Assembly (NCBI GenBank): GCA_900491605.1
Contig: UESW01004359.1
Location: forward strand, 526,329 to 590,328
Direction: 5' to 3'
DNA length: 64,000 nt
Source: Calamus simplicifolius
Lineage: Eukaryota; Streptophyta; Magnoliopsida; Arecales; Arecaceae
In this document: positions 12,032 to 22,412 of the stretch, piece after piece
Numbering within the stretch: the stretch's first letter is position 1
How the letters are laid out: every line of letters begins with the position of its first letter
The notes under the pieces: generated by a model
Databases searched by the model: none
The model's input: only the letters and a program-made list of their open reading frames with translations
Told to the model about the DNA's origin: nothing
Translations under genes and position numbers: made by a program

Positions 12032-12587
12032 ATTCGTGGAGGATGATATTGGGTTAGGATGCCACGCCCGTGAACTTCCGTCCAGTTTGTCTCGCTTCGG
12101 AAAAGAGGACCGTCGGGTTGCGTGGTGCATTACCGAAAACGCCCTGGAAATTACAGGCACGGGTGATGTGGGACTGGACGACCATGCGGTCCAGATCAAC
12201 GTGGCAAGGATAAAATTGTGTAATTATCAACAATGGGGAATGGGGGATGCATGCAGTTGGTATTTCTTTTCAGTTTTCTATTTCCATTGTTGGATGGTGC
12301 AATTTCTAAAGATAAATTACGTGACAGTGTCTACGCTAACCAATTGAACTGTGAGGCATGTCTTGGAGGCGAAGCTATCTTAATGAGTTTGAATGGAAAG
12401 TCCTGTTAGAATACGTAATCAATCAATTGTCTGGTGTTCTACCAAAAAAAACTGTATCGATGATTTAAAGTACTAATGATGTTCTGTTTTACCTATTCAT
12501 GAGAGCATAGCATGTCATATTTTTCCCTATGTGGAGTAATATACGAGTATCATCAGTGTGGGACCGATGCATGCCCTTGTAAACTAA
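12032..12587. other. intergenic, no gene seen
   Basis: Upstream flank of the WEB-family gene. The open frame at 12036-12347 has no family resemblance and no supporting splice or promoter signals. Confidence 0.4.
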
Positions 12588-12967
12588 GGGCTTGTTTAGA
12601 TTTTTAGAGAAGAAGAGAAGAAAGAATGAAAAGTTATCTTTTTGGTTTGGAAGGAGGGGAAGAAGAAAAAATAATTATTTATATTCATGTTGTTTTGATG
12701 GAGATGAAAAAAAAATTATATAAAGTCACAAATATATATCATTTGCTATGAGAGGAGTCTAAACTAATTTGTAAGAATGAAAAGATAAAATGAAAATTAT
12801 AAATATTCCTCTCCTTGTATGAAAAATTTAAGACTTTAAGGAAGGAATGAGTAATTGTTATCTTTTTTTTTCTTCTTCTTATTCCCTCTTTCTTTCAAAT
12901 AAAAGATTTTATTATTTTTCTTCTTCTTTTTTGTTCACTTTTTTTATTTGTTATCCAAACAAATGTT
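12588..12967. mobile_element. MITE-like element (imperfect terminal inverted repeats)
   Basis: The left end has CTTGTTTAGAT and the right end, read on the other strand, TTTGTTTGGAT. The left half is purine-rich (repeats of GAAGA) and the right half mirrors it with TCTTCTTCT tracts, so the roughly 380 bp can fold back. I found no clear target duplication, so the class is unsure. Confidence 0.35.
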
Positions 12968-13164
12968 CTATTTATGATTAAATTTGATTAGACTTGAACA
13001 TAATTTTTAATATAAACCTTTAGTTTGATAAAAATGCTGAAACTTGAATGAAGGGAATATGAAAGAGTTTATGTTGAGACGCTAAATTCTGATCATCCTT
13101 ATAGTATTAATTATGTGTCCAAATATTATCTTTTAAACTAACTTTTTTTAGATCAGACCCTTGC

Positions 13165-14489
13165 TGATGGGGCCAATAAGCCCTATGAGCAACGGTAATT
13201 TTACCGGGATCGAATCAGTCGTTTCTGGAGTTGGCCTGGGAAGATACCCCTTCGGCCTCAGCAAGACATCCCTTTGGTCTCGGGAAGACACCCCTCGGCC
13301 TTGGAAAGATACCTCCTTGGCCTCGGCAAGATAGCCCCTCGACCTCGGCAAGACATCCCCTCGCCTCAGCAAGACAGCCCCTCACCCTCGGGAAGACACC
13401 CCCTCGACCTCGCAAGACGGCCCCTTAGCCTCGGCAAGTCATCCCCTCGGCCTCGGGAAGACACTCCCTTGGCCTCAACAAGACACCCCCTCGCCCTCTT
13501 CCTCTCGGCCATGAACAGTGCTCGGCCATGAACAGTGCTCGGTCTCTTCCCCTCGGCCATGAACAGTGCTCAACCCCCTCAACCTCGGCCTTGGCATGAA
13601 CAGTGCTCGGCCACCTCAGCCTCGGCCTCGGCCATGAATAGTGCTTGGTCATGAACAGTGCTTGGCCATGAACAATGCTCGATCATGAATAGTGCTCAAC
13701 CATGAATAGTGATCGCCTCTTCCCCTCAGCCATGAATAGTGCTTGGCCATGAACAGTGCTATGCAAGTGTTCATCCACGACCTTCTCTAGAGCTCATCCA
13801 AGGGCATGAACAATGTCATGCACATACTCTATAATCAATGCTCTACAAGGAACAAAGCCGGCTTCAACTCCAAGCTTCATCTTCCGCCTCGGTGGCTACA
13901 CTGTGGGGCCCACATGCCTGACTTTATCGTCCATCACTGTCCACACAGGACAGCGGAAGGGTGGCATGGGGGACACATCTAGCAAATGCCGTAACGGTCA
14001 GCCATGCCCTGCAGCAGGCTGCAACAGCTATCCAAACCAAGTAGTACCTGCCAATTATGCAGCCACCCATATTTGATGGGACATGCCTGCACTTCTGACA
14101 TGCCACTAAGAAGCAAGCCCTGCCATTGCTGCCACCATCATAAATGCTCTGACAAGTGATCATGCCCCAAGTTTCACATACTTTAAGCATCAATAAAATG
14201 TGTAAGAGGGACCTCCGACGAGATAACTGATAACTCACCACACTCTTAAACGCTCATTCTTGCTAACATAGAGCTCTAAGCCTCTCTCCTTCTCTTTCGA
14301 GCTTTCTCAAGCTCACGGCTGTTGCCCAGAGCGTTGACTTGAGCGTCGGAAGGTCCCCGCCGGAATCTCCATTCCCCAGGACTTTTTGCAGGCTCCCATG
14401 CATGAGAATCTCGCCGGAAGATCCCGGGCTCGCTGGAGAAGGCGACTGGACGCTCGCGGATGCTCGAGGATGGTGATTTGGTGCCAACA
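13165..14489 (+). repeat. 5' LTR with two minisatellite blocks
   Basis: Block one (about 13240-13500) repeats a roughly 19-bp unit of the type CCTCGGCAAGACACCCC. Block two (about 13500-13765) repeats CCATGAACAGTGCTCGG-like units. The 3' third is unique and matches the other LTR, including CACACAGGACAGCG and an AATAAAATG polyadenylation-like site at 14192. Confidence 0.8.
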
Positions 14490-14510
14490 GATTGGCGCGC
14501 CAGGTAGGGG
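14490..14510 (+). promoter_or_regulatory. primer-binding-site region
   Basis: TTGGCGCGCCAGGTAGGGG directly follows the 5' LTR. It is identical to the same region of the gypsy element (minus strand, 52216-52236). The TGG start fits a site for a tRNA 3' end, but I do not recognise which tRNA. Confidence 0.5.
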
Positions 14511-14574
14511 GATAGAATAAGATCGTCAGCGATGCTAGCTTGCAGATCCTCATCCCCCTTATATCAAAATGATG

Positions 14575-15130
14575 GATCAAAACGATGGTGATGCTAAGAG
14601 CCCAAAAAGCTTTCGCTAGTCATGTTAGGGGTACCCTCAATGGGCTGCGCAACAGGAGGCCAGCTCTCAGCTCCACCATCATCACCACATCCAGCCAAAC
14701 AGTATGCCACCCTCGCCCTGCAAATTCAAGCATTAATAGAAGCTGTCCAAAAGCTCCAGGAGAAGTATTTCACGACCACATAGTAGCCAGTAAGAGCTTT
14801 CGCTCTCTCTTTAGTTGCTGCTCAGGCTAGCCATCATCCCAGCCCGAAGGAGATCTTCCTAGCGAGAGGCTCACCGCCATCAAGCTCATCAGCATGAGCA
14901 TCTTCAAAGCTCATCAGCATGAGCTCACTAGCAAGAGTGCCATGGCTCACCATCCAATGGCCTCCTCTCCTACGGACGGCGACGCGAGGGAAAGCCCGAG
15001 TAAGGGCAGTGACACCCCCACTCCAATCAACTTGGTTTCCTGGTTCCCTGGGAGGCAGACCACCAGTAGGCTGATGTATCCAAATCAACAGAAGGAGACA
15101 AATTTCTTCAAAGATACTTCACAATGACAA
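14575..15130 (+). pseudogene. gag-like remnant of the non-autonomous element
   Basis: Short, interrupted open segments after the primer site resemble the N-terminal part of Tat-type gag. One stretch, encoding a repeat of alanine/leucine/glutamine residues and then lysine/leucine/glutamine (about 14710-14770), looks like the coiled region at the start of such gag proteins. Stops and frame changes break it. It cannot make a full gag. Confidence 0.4.
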
Positions 15131-15885
15131 CCTCTAATACTTGGACAGTTGTAGTCCACAAGAGGCGAGTAGTCCTGGGGCTATCTTCGACCAACAGGAA
15201 GTTGATCAGCACTCCTTTTCAGTCGCTTTTCTCTCTCTGAACCATCTGCATCAAGTGCCACATCATCATCACCCGACATATCTTCCCAACCGGGTTCCCT
15301 CCAAGAAGTAAGGTCCTGGCCTGGCTGCACGAGGTGGGAAGGACGTGGTCCAAGTCCTAGCCCAGTACCATGCCATGCAAACTTAAATAAACAAGATTTA
15401 ATGCATGAGGGGAAGGAAGTTTGGTGCCAGCAAGAGTACAAAGAGAGGACATTGGGTGGAGGGGTCATTATGGCATTCCTTGTACTCGGATGCTAGGGCT
15501 CCATTAATGCCAAAAAAGACCAACAATACAGGTTCTCCTCCACTCTCGAATAGTCTTCTTTGCCTTCGCAAATATCCCGATCCAGCACCAGAAAAAGCTG
15601 GGGAAAGCTATCTGTCTCGACTCCATGCCAACCCCCAGCATCATCGAACACGATGCAAAGGCAAAAAAGTTACAAAAGCTAAGTACACTACACTTTGAGA
15701 AAAGCTTCTTTTCATTAATACTTGAATGCATTGCAGAAAGACCGACTCCAGCATCGGCACCTAAGCCCGAAGCCAGCTCGGCACCAAAGATCGATTCCAG
15801 CATTGGCACCTAAGCCCAAAGCCAGCTCAGCAACAGAGACTGACTCCAGTGTCGGCAACAAAGATCATCGACACAAAGAAAAAAG
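15131..15885. other. interior of the non-autonomous element, unassigned
   Basis: No recognisable retrotransposon domain. Around 15730-15860 short repeats of the type CGACTCCAGCATCGGCACC occur. Confidence 0.4.
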
Positions 15886-16345
15886 GCACCTGAGCCTGGC
15901 CCGCGCACCCTTAGGTCACCCGTCGGGGTTCAAAAGGCATCTAAGCCTAGTCCACGCATCCTCCAGGGTTAAAAGGCACTTGATGACTCTTAACTCTTAG
16001 GTCACCCTCTGGGGTTAAAAGGTACCTGACGACTCTCAACTCTCAGATCACCCTCCAGGGTTAAAAGGCACCTGAGCCTAGTCCAAGCACCCTCAGGTCA
16101 CCCTCCGGAGTTAAAGGCTCCCGAGCATGGTCCCATCACAACGACTCTTGGGTCATCCTTCGGGTTCAAAAGGCACCTGAGCCTGGTCCAAGCACCCTCA
16201 GGTCACCCTTTGAGGTTAAAGGCTCCCGAGCATGGTTCCATCACAGCAACTCTCGAGTCACCCTTCGGGGTTCAAAAAGCTTCCAAGCATGGTCCCATCC
16301 CAGCGACTCTTGGGTCACCCTCCGGGGTTCAAAAGGCTCTTGACG
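15886..16345 (+). repeat. tandem repeat block inside the non-autonomous element
   Basis: About ten imperfect copies of a 39-57-bp unit. Each starts AGGCACCTGAGC or GGCTCCCGAGC and closes with a TCACCCTCCGGGGTTAAA-type end. Two alternating subtypes can be seen from 16066 on. Confidence 0.8.
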
Positions 16346-16951
16346 GTCTCAACTTTGCCTCAGCGGCTTCGTTACAGCCTCAACGGTATCATCATAATCT
16401 CAACGGCTTCATTTCAGCCTCAACAGCTTCAACTCCGACTCAGCGGCCAGTGGCCAATCGGGTAATACCTTTGTTTAAATTATACACTTGCAACATATTG
16501 CTGGTTACTTTCAGCCATTCAAGAAGAAGCCCCAAGTCAACTCACAGTAGGGAGAGGCCAACTCTTCGGCTCACAGTTGACGGGCACCCATCTTCAAATT
16601 TTATGACAAAGTAGAAGACCCAAAGTCAACTCAAAGTCAGGAGAAACCAACTCCTCAACTCATAGTTGATGAGCATCTGCTTCCAGACCCTACGTCGGGA
16701 GAGGATTACTGGCTACTTTTAGCTAGTCTAAGGTAATCAATTTATCTCCAACATTATTTAAAGTCTTTAAGCAGACAAAAGCACAAAAGAGCATACGGAC
16801 GTGGTCACAAGTCCACATAAGGCAGATGAAAACTATCCAAAGCTAGCATGCAGAGACAAGTGCACAAAAAAGATATTATAATTCCTACACTCCTTTCGCT
16901 TGGCGGATGCAAAGCATGCGGTCGCACAAACTCAGGAGTGTGGGGCGCATC
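16346..16951. other. 3' interior of the non-autonomous element
   Basis: Contains short CTCAACGGCTTCA-type repeats (16340-16450) and then unassigned sequence up to the second LTR. A purine-rich CAGGAGTGTGGGGCG just before the LTR is the likely polypurine tract. Confidence 0.4.
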
Positions 16952-18401
16952 TGATGGGGCCAATAAGCCCCATGGGCAATGGTAATCTCACCAGGGTCGG
17001 ACCAGTCATTTCTAGAGTCGGCTTCGGAAAGACAACTCCTCGGCCTAAGCAAAACACCCCCTAGGCCTCGGGAAGACACCCCCTTGGCCTCGACAAGATA
17101 GCCCCTCGGCCTCAGGAAGACACCCCCTCGGCCTCATCAAGAGCCCCTCGGCCTCGGCAAGACACCCCCTCAGCCTCAGCAGATAGCCCCTCGACCTCGG
17201 CAAGACACTCCCTCGGCCTCTTCCCCTTGGCCATGAACAGTGCTCGGCCATGAACAGTGCTCGACCTCTTCCCCTCGGCCATGAACAGTGCTCGGTATCT
17301 TCCCCTCGGCCATGAACAGTGCTCAGCCAGGAACAGTGCTCGGCTTGAACAATGCTCGACCATGAATAGTTCTCGGCCATGAACAGTGCTCGTCCTCTTC
17401 TCCTCAGCCATGAACAGTGCTCGGCCCTTCGGCCTCGGCCAAACAGTGCTCGACCTCTTCTCCTCAGCCATGAACAGTGCTCGGCCTCCTCAGCCTCGGC
17501 CTCGGTCATGAACAGTGCTCGGCTCCCTCAGCCTCGGCCTCGGCCATGAATAATGCTCGGTCATGAACAGTGCTCGGCCATGAACAGTGCTCAACCATGA
17601 ATAGTGCTCAACCATGAACAGTAATTGGCCTCTTCCCCTCGGCCATGAATAGTGCTCGATCATGAATAGTGCCATGCAGGTGTTCATCCATGGCCTTCTC
17701 TAGAGCTCATCCAAGGTCATGAACAGTGCTATGCACGTACTCTATAATCAATGCTCTACGAGGGACAAAGCCAGCTTCAACTCCAAGCTTCATTTTCTGC
17801 TTCAGCGGTTACACTGTGGGGCCCACGTGCTCGACTTTATCGTCTATCACTGTCCACACAGGACAGCGAAAGGGTGGCGTGGGGGACACATCTGACAAAC
17901 ACTGTAATGGTCAGCCATGCCCTGCAGCAGTCTGCAACAGCTGTTCAAACCAAGCAGTACTTGCCAACTATGCAGCCACCCACATTTAATGGGACATGGC
18001 CTGTACTTCTGACATGCCACTAAGAAGCAAGCCTTGCATTACTGCCACCATCATAAATGCTTTGACAAGTGATCATGCCCCATGTCTCACATACTTCAAG
18101 CATCAATAAAATGGGTAAGAGGAACCCCCGATGAGATAATTGATAACTCACCACACTCTTAAACGCTCATTCTTGCTCACAGAGAGCTCTAAGCCTCTCT
18201 CCTTCTTTTTCGAGCTTTCTCAAGCTCATGGCTGTTGCCTAGAGCGCTGACTTGAGCGTCGAGGGTCTCCGCCGAAATCTTCAGTTCCCAGAACTTTTTG
18301 CAGGCTCTCAGGCACGAGAAGCTTGCTGGAAGATTCCGGACTCACTGGAGGAGGCGATCGGATGCTCACGAACGCTTGAGCATGATGATTTGACACCAAC
18401 A
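16952..18401 (+). repeat. 3' LTR with expanded minisatellites
   Basis: Second copy of the 13165-14489 LTR, 125 bp longer mainly because the CATGAACAGTGCTCGG-type block (about 17220-17690) has more units. The minisatellite has therefore changed copy number since insertion. Confidence 0.8.
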
Positions 18402-18938
18402 GTGTTGCAATACTCTTTGTTGGTAGCCAGAGATATTGCCATTAAAATGCCATAATTTTCAATATGTCCCAACCTATCCTGTGACCTTATAGCAGCACCA
18501 ACATCTTTAGTTAACTGCTGCACAGGCCAGTCCTGCCAAGGTACCTGCAGGAACTCCATTCCGCCAGCTTGTCCAACCGTGTAACAAACACGTCGTCGCC
18601 CTTTATATGGTGTCTGAAATGAGAGCTTTCCAATCGATTGCCGTTAAGTGGCCAATTTATCTTTTGGCGTGGCCGGTCAGTGTTCACAGTATAAGCTAAA
18701 TTAAGCCATACGCAATAAACAATCTTCGTTAATAAGTAAATCGGGCCAACATTTAATTCCAAAGTCAAGGTCACGTAGCATGTGCGCTCTATTAAGTGCA
18801 TCGCAAACAACCGGAGCCCTCCCTACGTGGCCGCACTTCGTTCCAAAGCAAAGGGCCAGGCGTTTACTAGCTAGCCTTCAGGTTCCCAGGCGATCCATTC
18901 CTCTCATACGTACCCCAATCTAGGCCAAAGAGATAGAG
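18402..18938 (+). other. upstream region of the DUF688-type gene
   Basis: Unique sequence between the LTR and the next gene. The only clear motif is an ABRE/G-box-like site at 18825-18831. Nothing else is recognised. Confidence 0.5.
18825..18831 (+). promoter_or_regulatory. ABRE/G-box-like ACGTGGC
   Basis: CCTACGTGGCCGC lies 108 bp upstream of the DUF688-type start codon. ACGTGGC is the core bound by plant bZIP factors in abscisic-acid-responsive promoters. A single copy is weak evidence. Confidence 0.35.
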
Positions 18939-19496
18939 ATGCTCTCCGATACCTCGAGCAGTAGTACTCCTCGAAGCCCCCTCCGTATCAAGAAAGATGA
19001 CAAGTTCTACTCTAGGCTCCTCTCCAAGGAGAGCTCCTTGGCCAACCCTTCCCTCAGGGTCTACCATGGGGTGACGCCGGGCTCGGTGCCCTTCGTGTGG
19101 GAGTCTCAGCCGGGCACTCCGAAGGCCGCCGTCGCCGCCGCCGCCGCCACTCTCCCTCCCCTCACCCCGCCACCTTCCTCCCACTTCAACCCCATGAAGT
19201 ACTCTAAGACCACCAAGAGAAAGAAGAAGTCCTCAAGGCTTAGCATCATCACCACCTTATTCCTCGGGCTCACCCCAAGGAAAGCTCGCCTGCCCTCGTC
19301 ACCAATGTCACCCTCATCAGTCTCATCATCATCATCGTCCTACTTTTCTCTGTTTGGGGCATCGATTTCTCATCCACGTAGCAGGTTCTCGAGCTCCCGC
19401 TCGTCATGCTCTTCAAGAAGGGACGACCAGGACCATGACGACGAGCCACCGAGATCAGTCCTGTGCTTTCGGGTTCGACGGATTCCAATTATATAA
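18939..19496 (+). CDS. DUF688-type plant protein, intronless
   Basis: One uninterrupted 185-residue frame. The diagnostic part is GSVPFVWESQPGTPK (about residues 47-61), matching the conserved (S/A)VPF.WE..PG.P motif of the plant DUF688 family. It is followed by an alanine/proline tract (PPLTPPPSSH), a lysine-rich patch KRKKKSSR that could be a nuclear signal, and serine-rich low-complexity sequence (runs of 5-6 Ser). There is no signal peptide or membrane segment. Coding GC is high, unlike the flanks, which supports a real gene. The family has no established biochemical role, so none is given. It lies about 540 bp downstream of the non-autonomous LTR element. The start is the first ATG of the frame; a slightly shorter product is unlikely because the N-terminus is typical for the family. 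Confidence 0.8.
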   Translation: MLSDTSSSSTPRSPLRIKKDDKFYSRLLSKESSLANPSLRVYHGVTPGSVPFVWESQPGTPKAAVAAAAATLPPLTPPPSSHFNPMKYSKTTKRKKKSSRLSIITTLFLGLTPRKARLPSSPMSPSSVSSSSSSYFSLFGASISHPRSRFSSSRSSCSSRRDDQDHDDEPPRSVLCFRVRRIPII

Positions 19497-19978
19497 GGTT
19501 ACTGTTTCACAGTAATCGCGAAGAAAAATTAAACTGCCGTTGGGCACGGATCTAGCCATGGTATATTGTTCATAGAGGTCTTATTAATCATCCAGGGTCA
19601 TGTGTCCTAATTTGTGGTAGAACATCTCATCCATCTTGGTATATCTATAATAAATGGACATTGTTTCCATGAATCTAGGGCTAACTCTCTTTCTCTTTTT
19701 TATCACTGTCATTAATTGTTCTCTCTCGCCTTCCTGTTATTATTGCATGCATATAACATGTGAAATGGAATGGAGTTCGGTCGGATATAAGCATCAATGA
19801 ATGTTTGTGTTATGCTATATATGTGAATATGTGTAGCATGTTACTAGAGGAAAATGAATGGTTATGTTATTGTTTTCAGTAAGCATGGTCAGTTTTATTG
19901 ATGTAGAATGCTAGCTTTGGACTTGGATATTGCAACAAACCGATTTGATTTGGCTCGTCCACTCTGTAGCTTCTCAAG
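19497..19978. other. 3' flank of the DUF688-type gene
   Basis: Likely 3' UTR and intergenic DNA; no gene seen. Confidence 0.4.
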
Positions 19979-20573
19979 GGTCTCTTTGAATGGAGGGAAA
20001 TGAGGGAAGGAGGAAAGAAGAGAGGGAAAAGAAGGATAAAAGTAAAATGAAATTTTTGTCTTGGAGCAAAAGAAAGTAAGAAGGAAAGAGAGCGGGGGTT
20101 ATTAATTTCACTGTATTTTTTCTTACAAATTTAAAATTCTTGTCCATCCAAATTGAAGCGTACGTAAAGAAGAAAAAAAATATTTTATAATTTTTTATTC
20201 TTATACATATTTAGTTGTCACTTATTTACTCAATATACAAACTTATCAGTCCATTATACACATTTATTTAATCACTGTACATACTTAATTTGTCTACCTT
20301 ACATATTTATTTGGAAGCATTCGCTAAGGAAAAATAATATTGCAGAAGCTCGATCATGGTCAATAGAAGGATTGTTCATTAATTTTCGATCTCTTTTAAT
20401 TTTTACTTTATCTTTTTAATTATATTCTGTATAAATTAATTTAAACTTTTCTTATAAAAAAGAATGTGTTTATAATTTTTTAAAGATTACCTTTTTATCT
20501 AAATAAGTTCTTTTATTCTCTTCCTCCTTGATTTTTTTTTTTTTTCTTTCTCTCCTCCACAAACAGACTCCAA
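19979..20573. mobile_element. MITE-like element
   Basis: The left end GGTCTCTTTGAATGGAGGG and the right end, read on the other strand, GGAGTCTGTTTGTGGAGGA form an imperfect terminal inverted repeat of about 25 bp around an AT-rich core with purine-rich left and pyrimidine-rich right borders. The layout is like 12588-12967. No clear target duplication. Confidence 0.4.
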
Positions 20574-20872
20574 AGGAGAATTGACTTGGTGAGGCAGTCC
20601 ATTTTGTAGCATTAATATCACATTAGCTCGAGATATTAAAAAGTCGAGGAATATTCGTTTTCGTGCCAGCAAATGAAAGATGGGTGCAGCTTCCTCTTCC
20701 TCTTCCTCTTCCTCGATCGGTGTTTAATTTGGTTGAACGCGTCCGCGGTTGCAGGAAACTTTCCTGTTCTTCTCACCGAGCGGAGCATAACTTGCGGTTT
20801 ACATCGAGAGCTGCAATGCACGGCACGGCAGGCTATCGGAACCATCGGAGCTGCTGGAATTGTAGAGCCGTA

Positions 20873-20874
<2 letters not shown>
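20574..20874. other. intergenic segment, no gene seen
   Basis: Contains a (TTCCTC)n stretch at about 20688-20713. The open frames on both strands here run into the AT microsatellite and are not credible. Confidence 0.4.

Positions 20875-20968
<94 letters not shown>
20875..20968. repeat. (AT)47 microsatellite
   Basis: An uninterrupted AT dinucleotide array of 94 bp. Confidence 0.98.
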
Positions 20969-20970
<2 letters not shown>

Positions 20971-22089
20971 ACTACCAAATGCTTTGCGACCCATAGTTTT
21001 GTAACTAAATTATTGGAATCTATGACCAAGCGATACCACGTAGTACGTGATTAGGTCCACGTCCTATATATTAAATAGTTTATTTAAAAAAAAAAGTCAC
21101 ATGTCAGGCTCTAATAGAAATTTTTAATTTTAAAAATTCTTTTAAATTTATACATAAATTTTAATTTAAAAGATTAATTATTAAGAAAATTTTTAATTTT
21201 ATTTAATAATTTATTTTCTTAGTTATTGATTGATTACATCAAGAATTTTTTTTACATAATTGTATTAAGTTTTTTTAATAATTAAAATTTCAATCCTATA
21301 AATAGCAGTTCTGTTAACTTTTCAATAATGAATAATATTACTTTTTTTTTTGAAGGTTTAATTCCTTGAAATGATTATCATGGCATCTAATTTTTTGAAG
21401 CGATTATCTGAAGGCATGATCTTTTAAAATAATCATAGTTATCTTAAATTTTTATTTTATCAATCGTTGCGATTGGGGTTCCCAACAACTCCTTAATACG
21501 AGATAGGATTATCCAACTTATGTTCAAAATTTCATGCTTGCATGGTGAAGGATACATGTGAATTACTTAAAATAGTTTCAGGCAACAAATATAGCAAGTT
21601 AAGCTTCATTGCAAAATGCTAGCGTCATCGTCTCTAGTTTTAGATTGATTTTTCTATAGCGCCGTATGTTTCTTCCTTTGTTAAAAAATATAATAAGATA
21701 AATTTAACATTTTATTATAAAAAAATGAGGGTGCATATTAGTTAATATATAATTAATAACTTAGTTGATAGGTACTTCTCTCTTATCCTATTTGAAATTT
21801 GGGCTCCAAACCAAGGGCATGTTATAATTCTTTTGAAATAACAATAAGGGTATTTAGTAGCGCTTTACTTTATTTTGCGAAAAGAATATACTCTCAATTT
21901 TAAATTTCATTCCACAAAAATATACATACTTTATTTTTTTAAGAAGAAAAATGAGAGTAGTCAAAGTAGGGCTATATTAATGCATGATTTAATTGTCAAA
22001 TCCCTCTATTTAATTATCAAATCATTCTATTTTTCATTTCATATGCCACAAGAATCTTTCATGCTCATTGTCTTTTTATTGAAGGAAAC
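20969..22089. other. AT-rich intergenic DNA
   Basis: No gene or repeat family recognised. Confidence 0.4.
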
Positions 22090-22412
22090 TCTCTTTCTGT
22101 CATCAGATGGCTTGGAATTATTATAATCAGGCTTCTATCAACCCTCTTCTCATTGATGTCTGATCTACATTACGAGATATGGACAGGCTACAGATCTGTC
22201 ATATCTATCAGAAAGCCAATGCGGCGGCTGATTGGATGGCAACCTCTGTAGCCTATCACTCTGGATTTTGGCTTTGGAAACATGATAATCCCTATTCTAT
22301 TATCCTTAAGTACTGTCCTATTATCCTTAAGCAGATCCTATTTTTTGATATATCTGGACTGACTCATATCAGACTAATGTGATTAAAAAAAAAAAGAATA
22401 AAAAAAAAAAAG
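22090..22412 (+). mobile_element. 3' fragment of an L1-like retrotransposon (RNase H tail)
   Basis: The segment 22139-22380 encodes a broken end of the plant LINE RNase H domain (ICHIYQKANAAADWMATSV, then SGLTHIRLM and stop). It closely resembles the end of the longer copy at 53165-55307 (IRHIYCEANSAADWVATSV ... SGLIHMRLV). An A-rich tail follows at 22384-22412. It is severely 5'-truncated, with at least one stop and frame change at about 22155. Confidence 0.75.

Larger units (their letters stand above)
13165..18401 (+). mobile_element. non-autonomous Tat-type LTR retrotransposon
   Basis: Two long direct repeats (13165-14489 and 16952-18401), both starting TGATGGGGCCAATAAGCCC and ending in a (GTGCCAACA/GACACCAACA)-type TG...CA terminus, flank a 2.46-kb interior. 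The interior begins with TTGGCGCGCCAGGTAGGGG, the same edge that follows the LTR of the Tat-type gypsy element at 46.9-52.9 kb. It has only a broken gag-like start, a tandem repeat block and unassigned sequence. No protease, reverse transcriptase or integrase is seen. The LTRs are similar throughout but differ by many substitutions and indels, so the insertion is not young. I did not find a convincing target duplication. Confidence 0.8.

Noticed and set aside
17045..17509. Long minus-strand frames with a repeated His-Cys-Ser-Trp pattern
   Set aside because: They run through the LTR minisatellite, whose unit lacks stops in several frames. No start, splice or family evidence, and the unit number differs between the LTRs.
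13160..18406. Target duplication of the non-autonomous LTR element
   Set aside because: The 5-bp flanks (CTTGC and GTGTT) do not match. A TTGC near both ends is not in register.
20636..21029. Open frames on both strands with long runs of alternating Ile-Tyr
   Set aside because: They are translations of the (AT)47 microsatellite and its edges.
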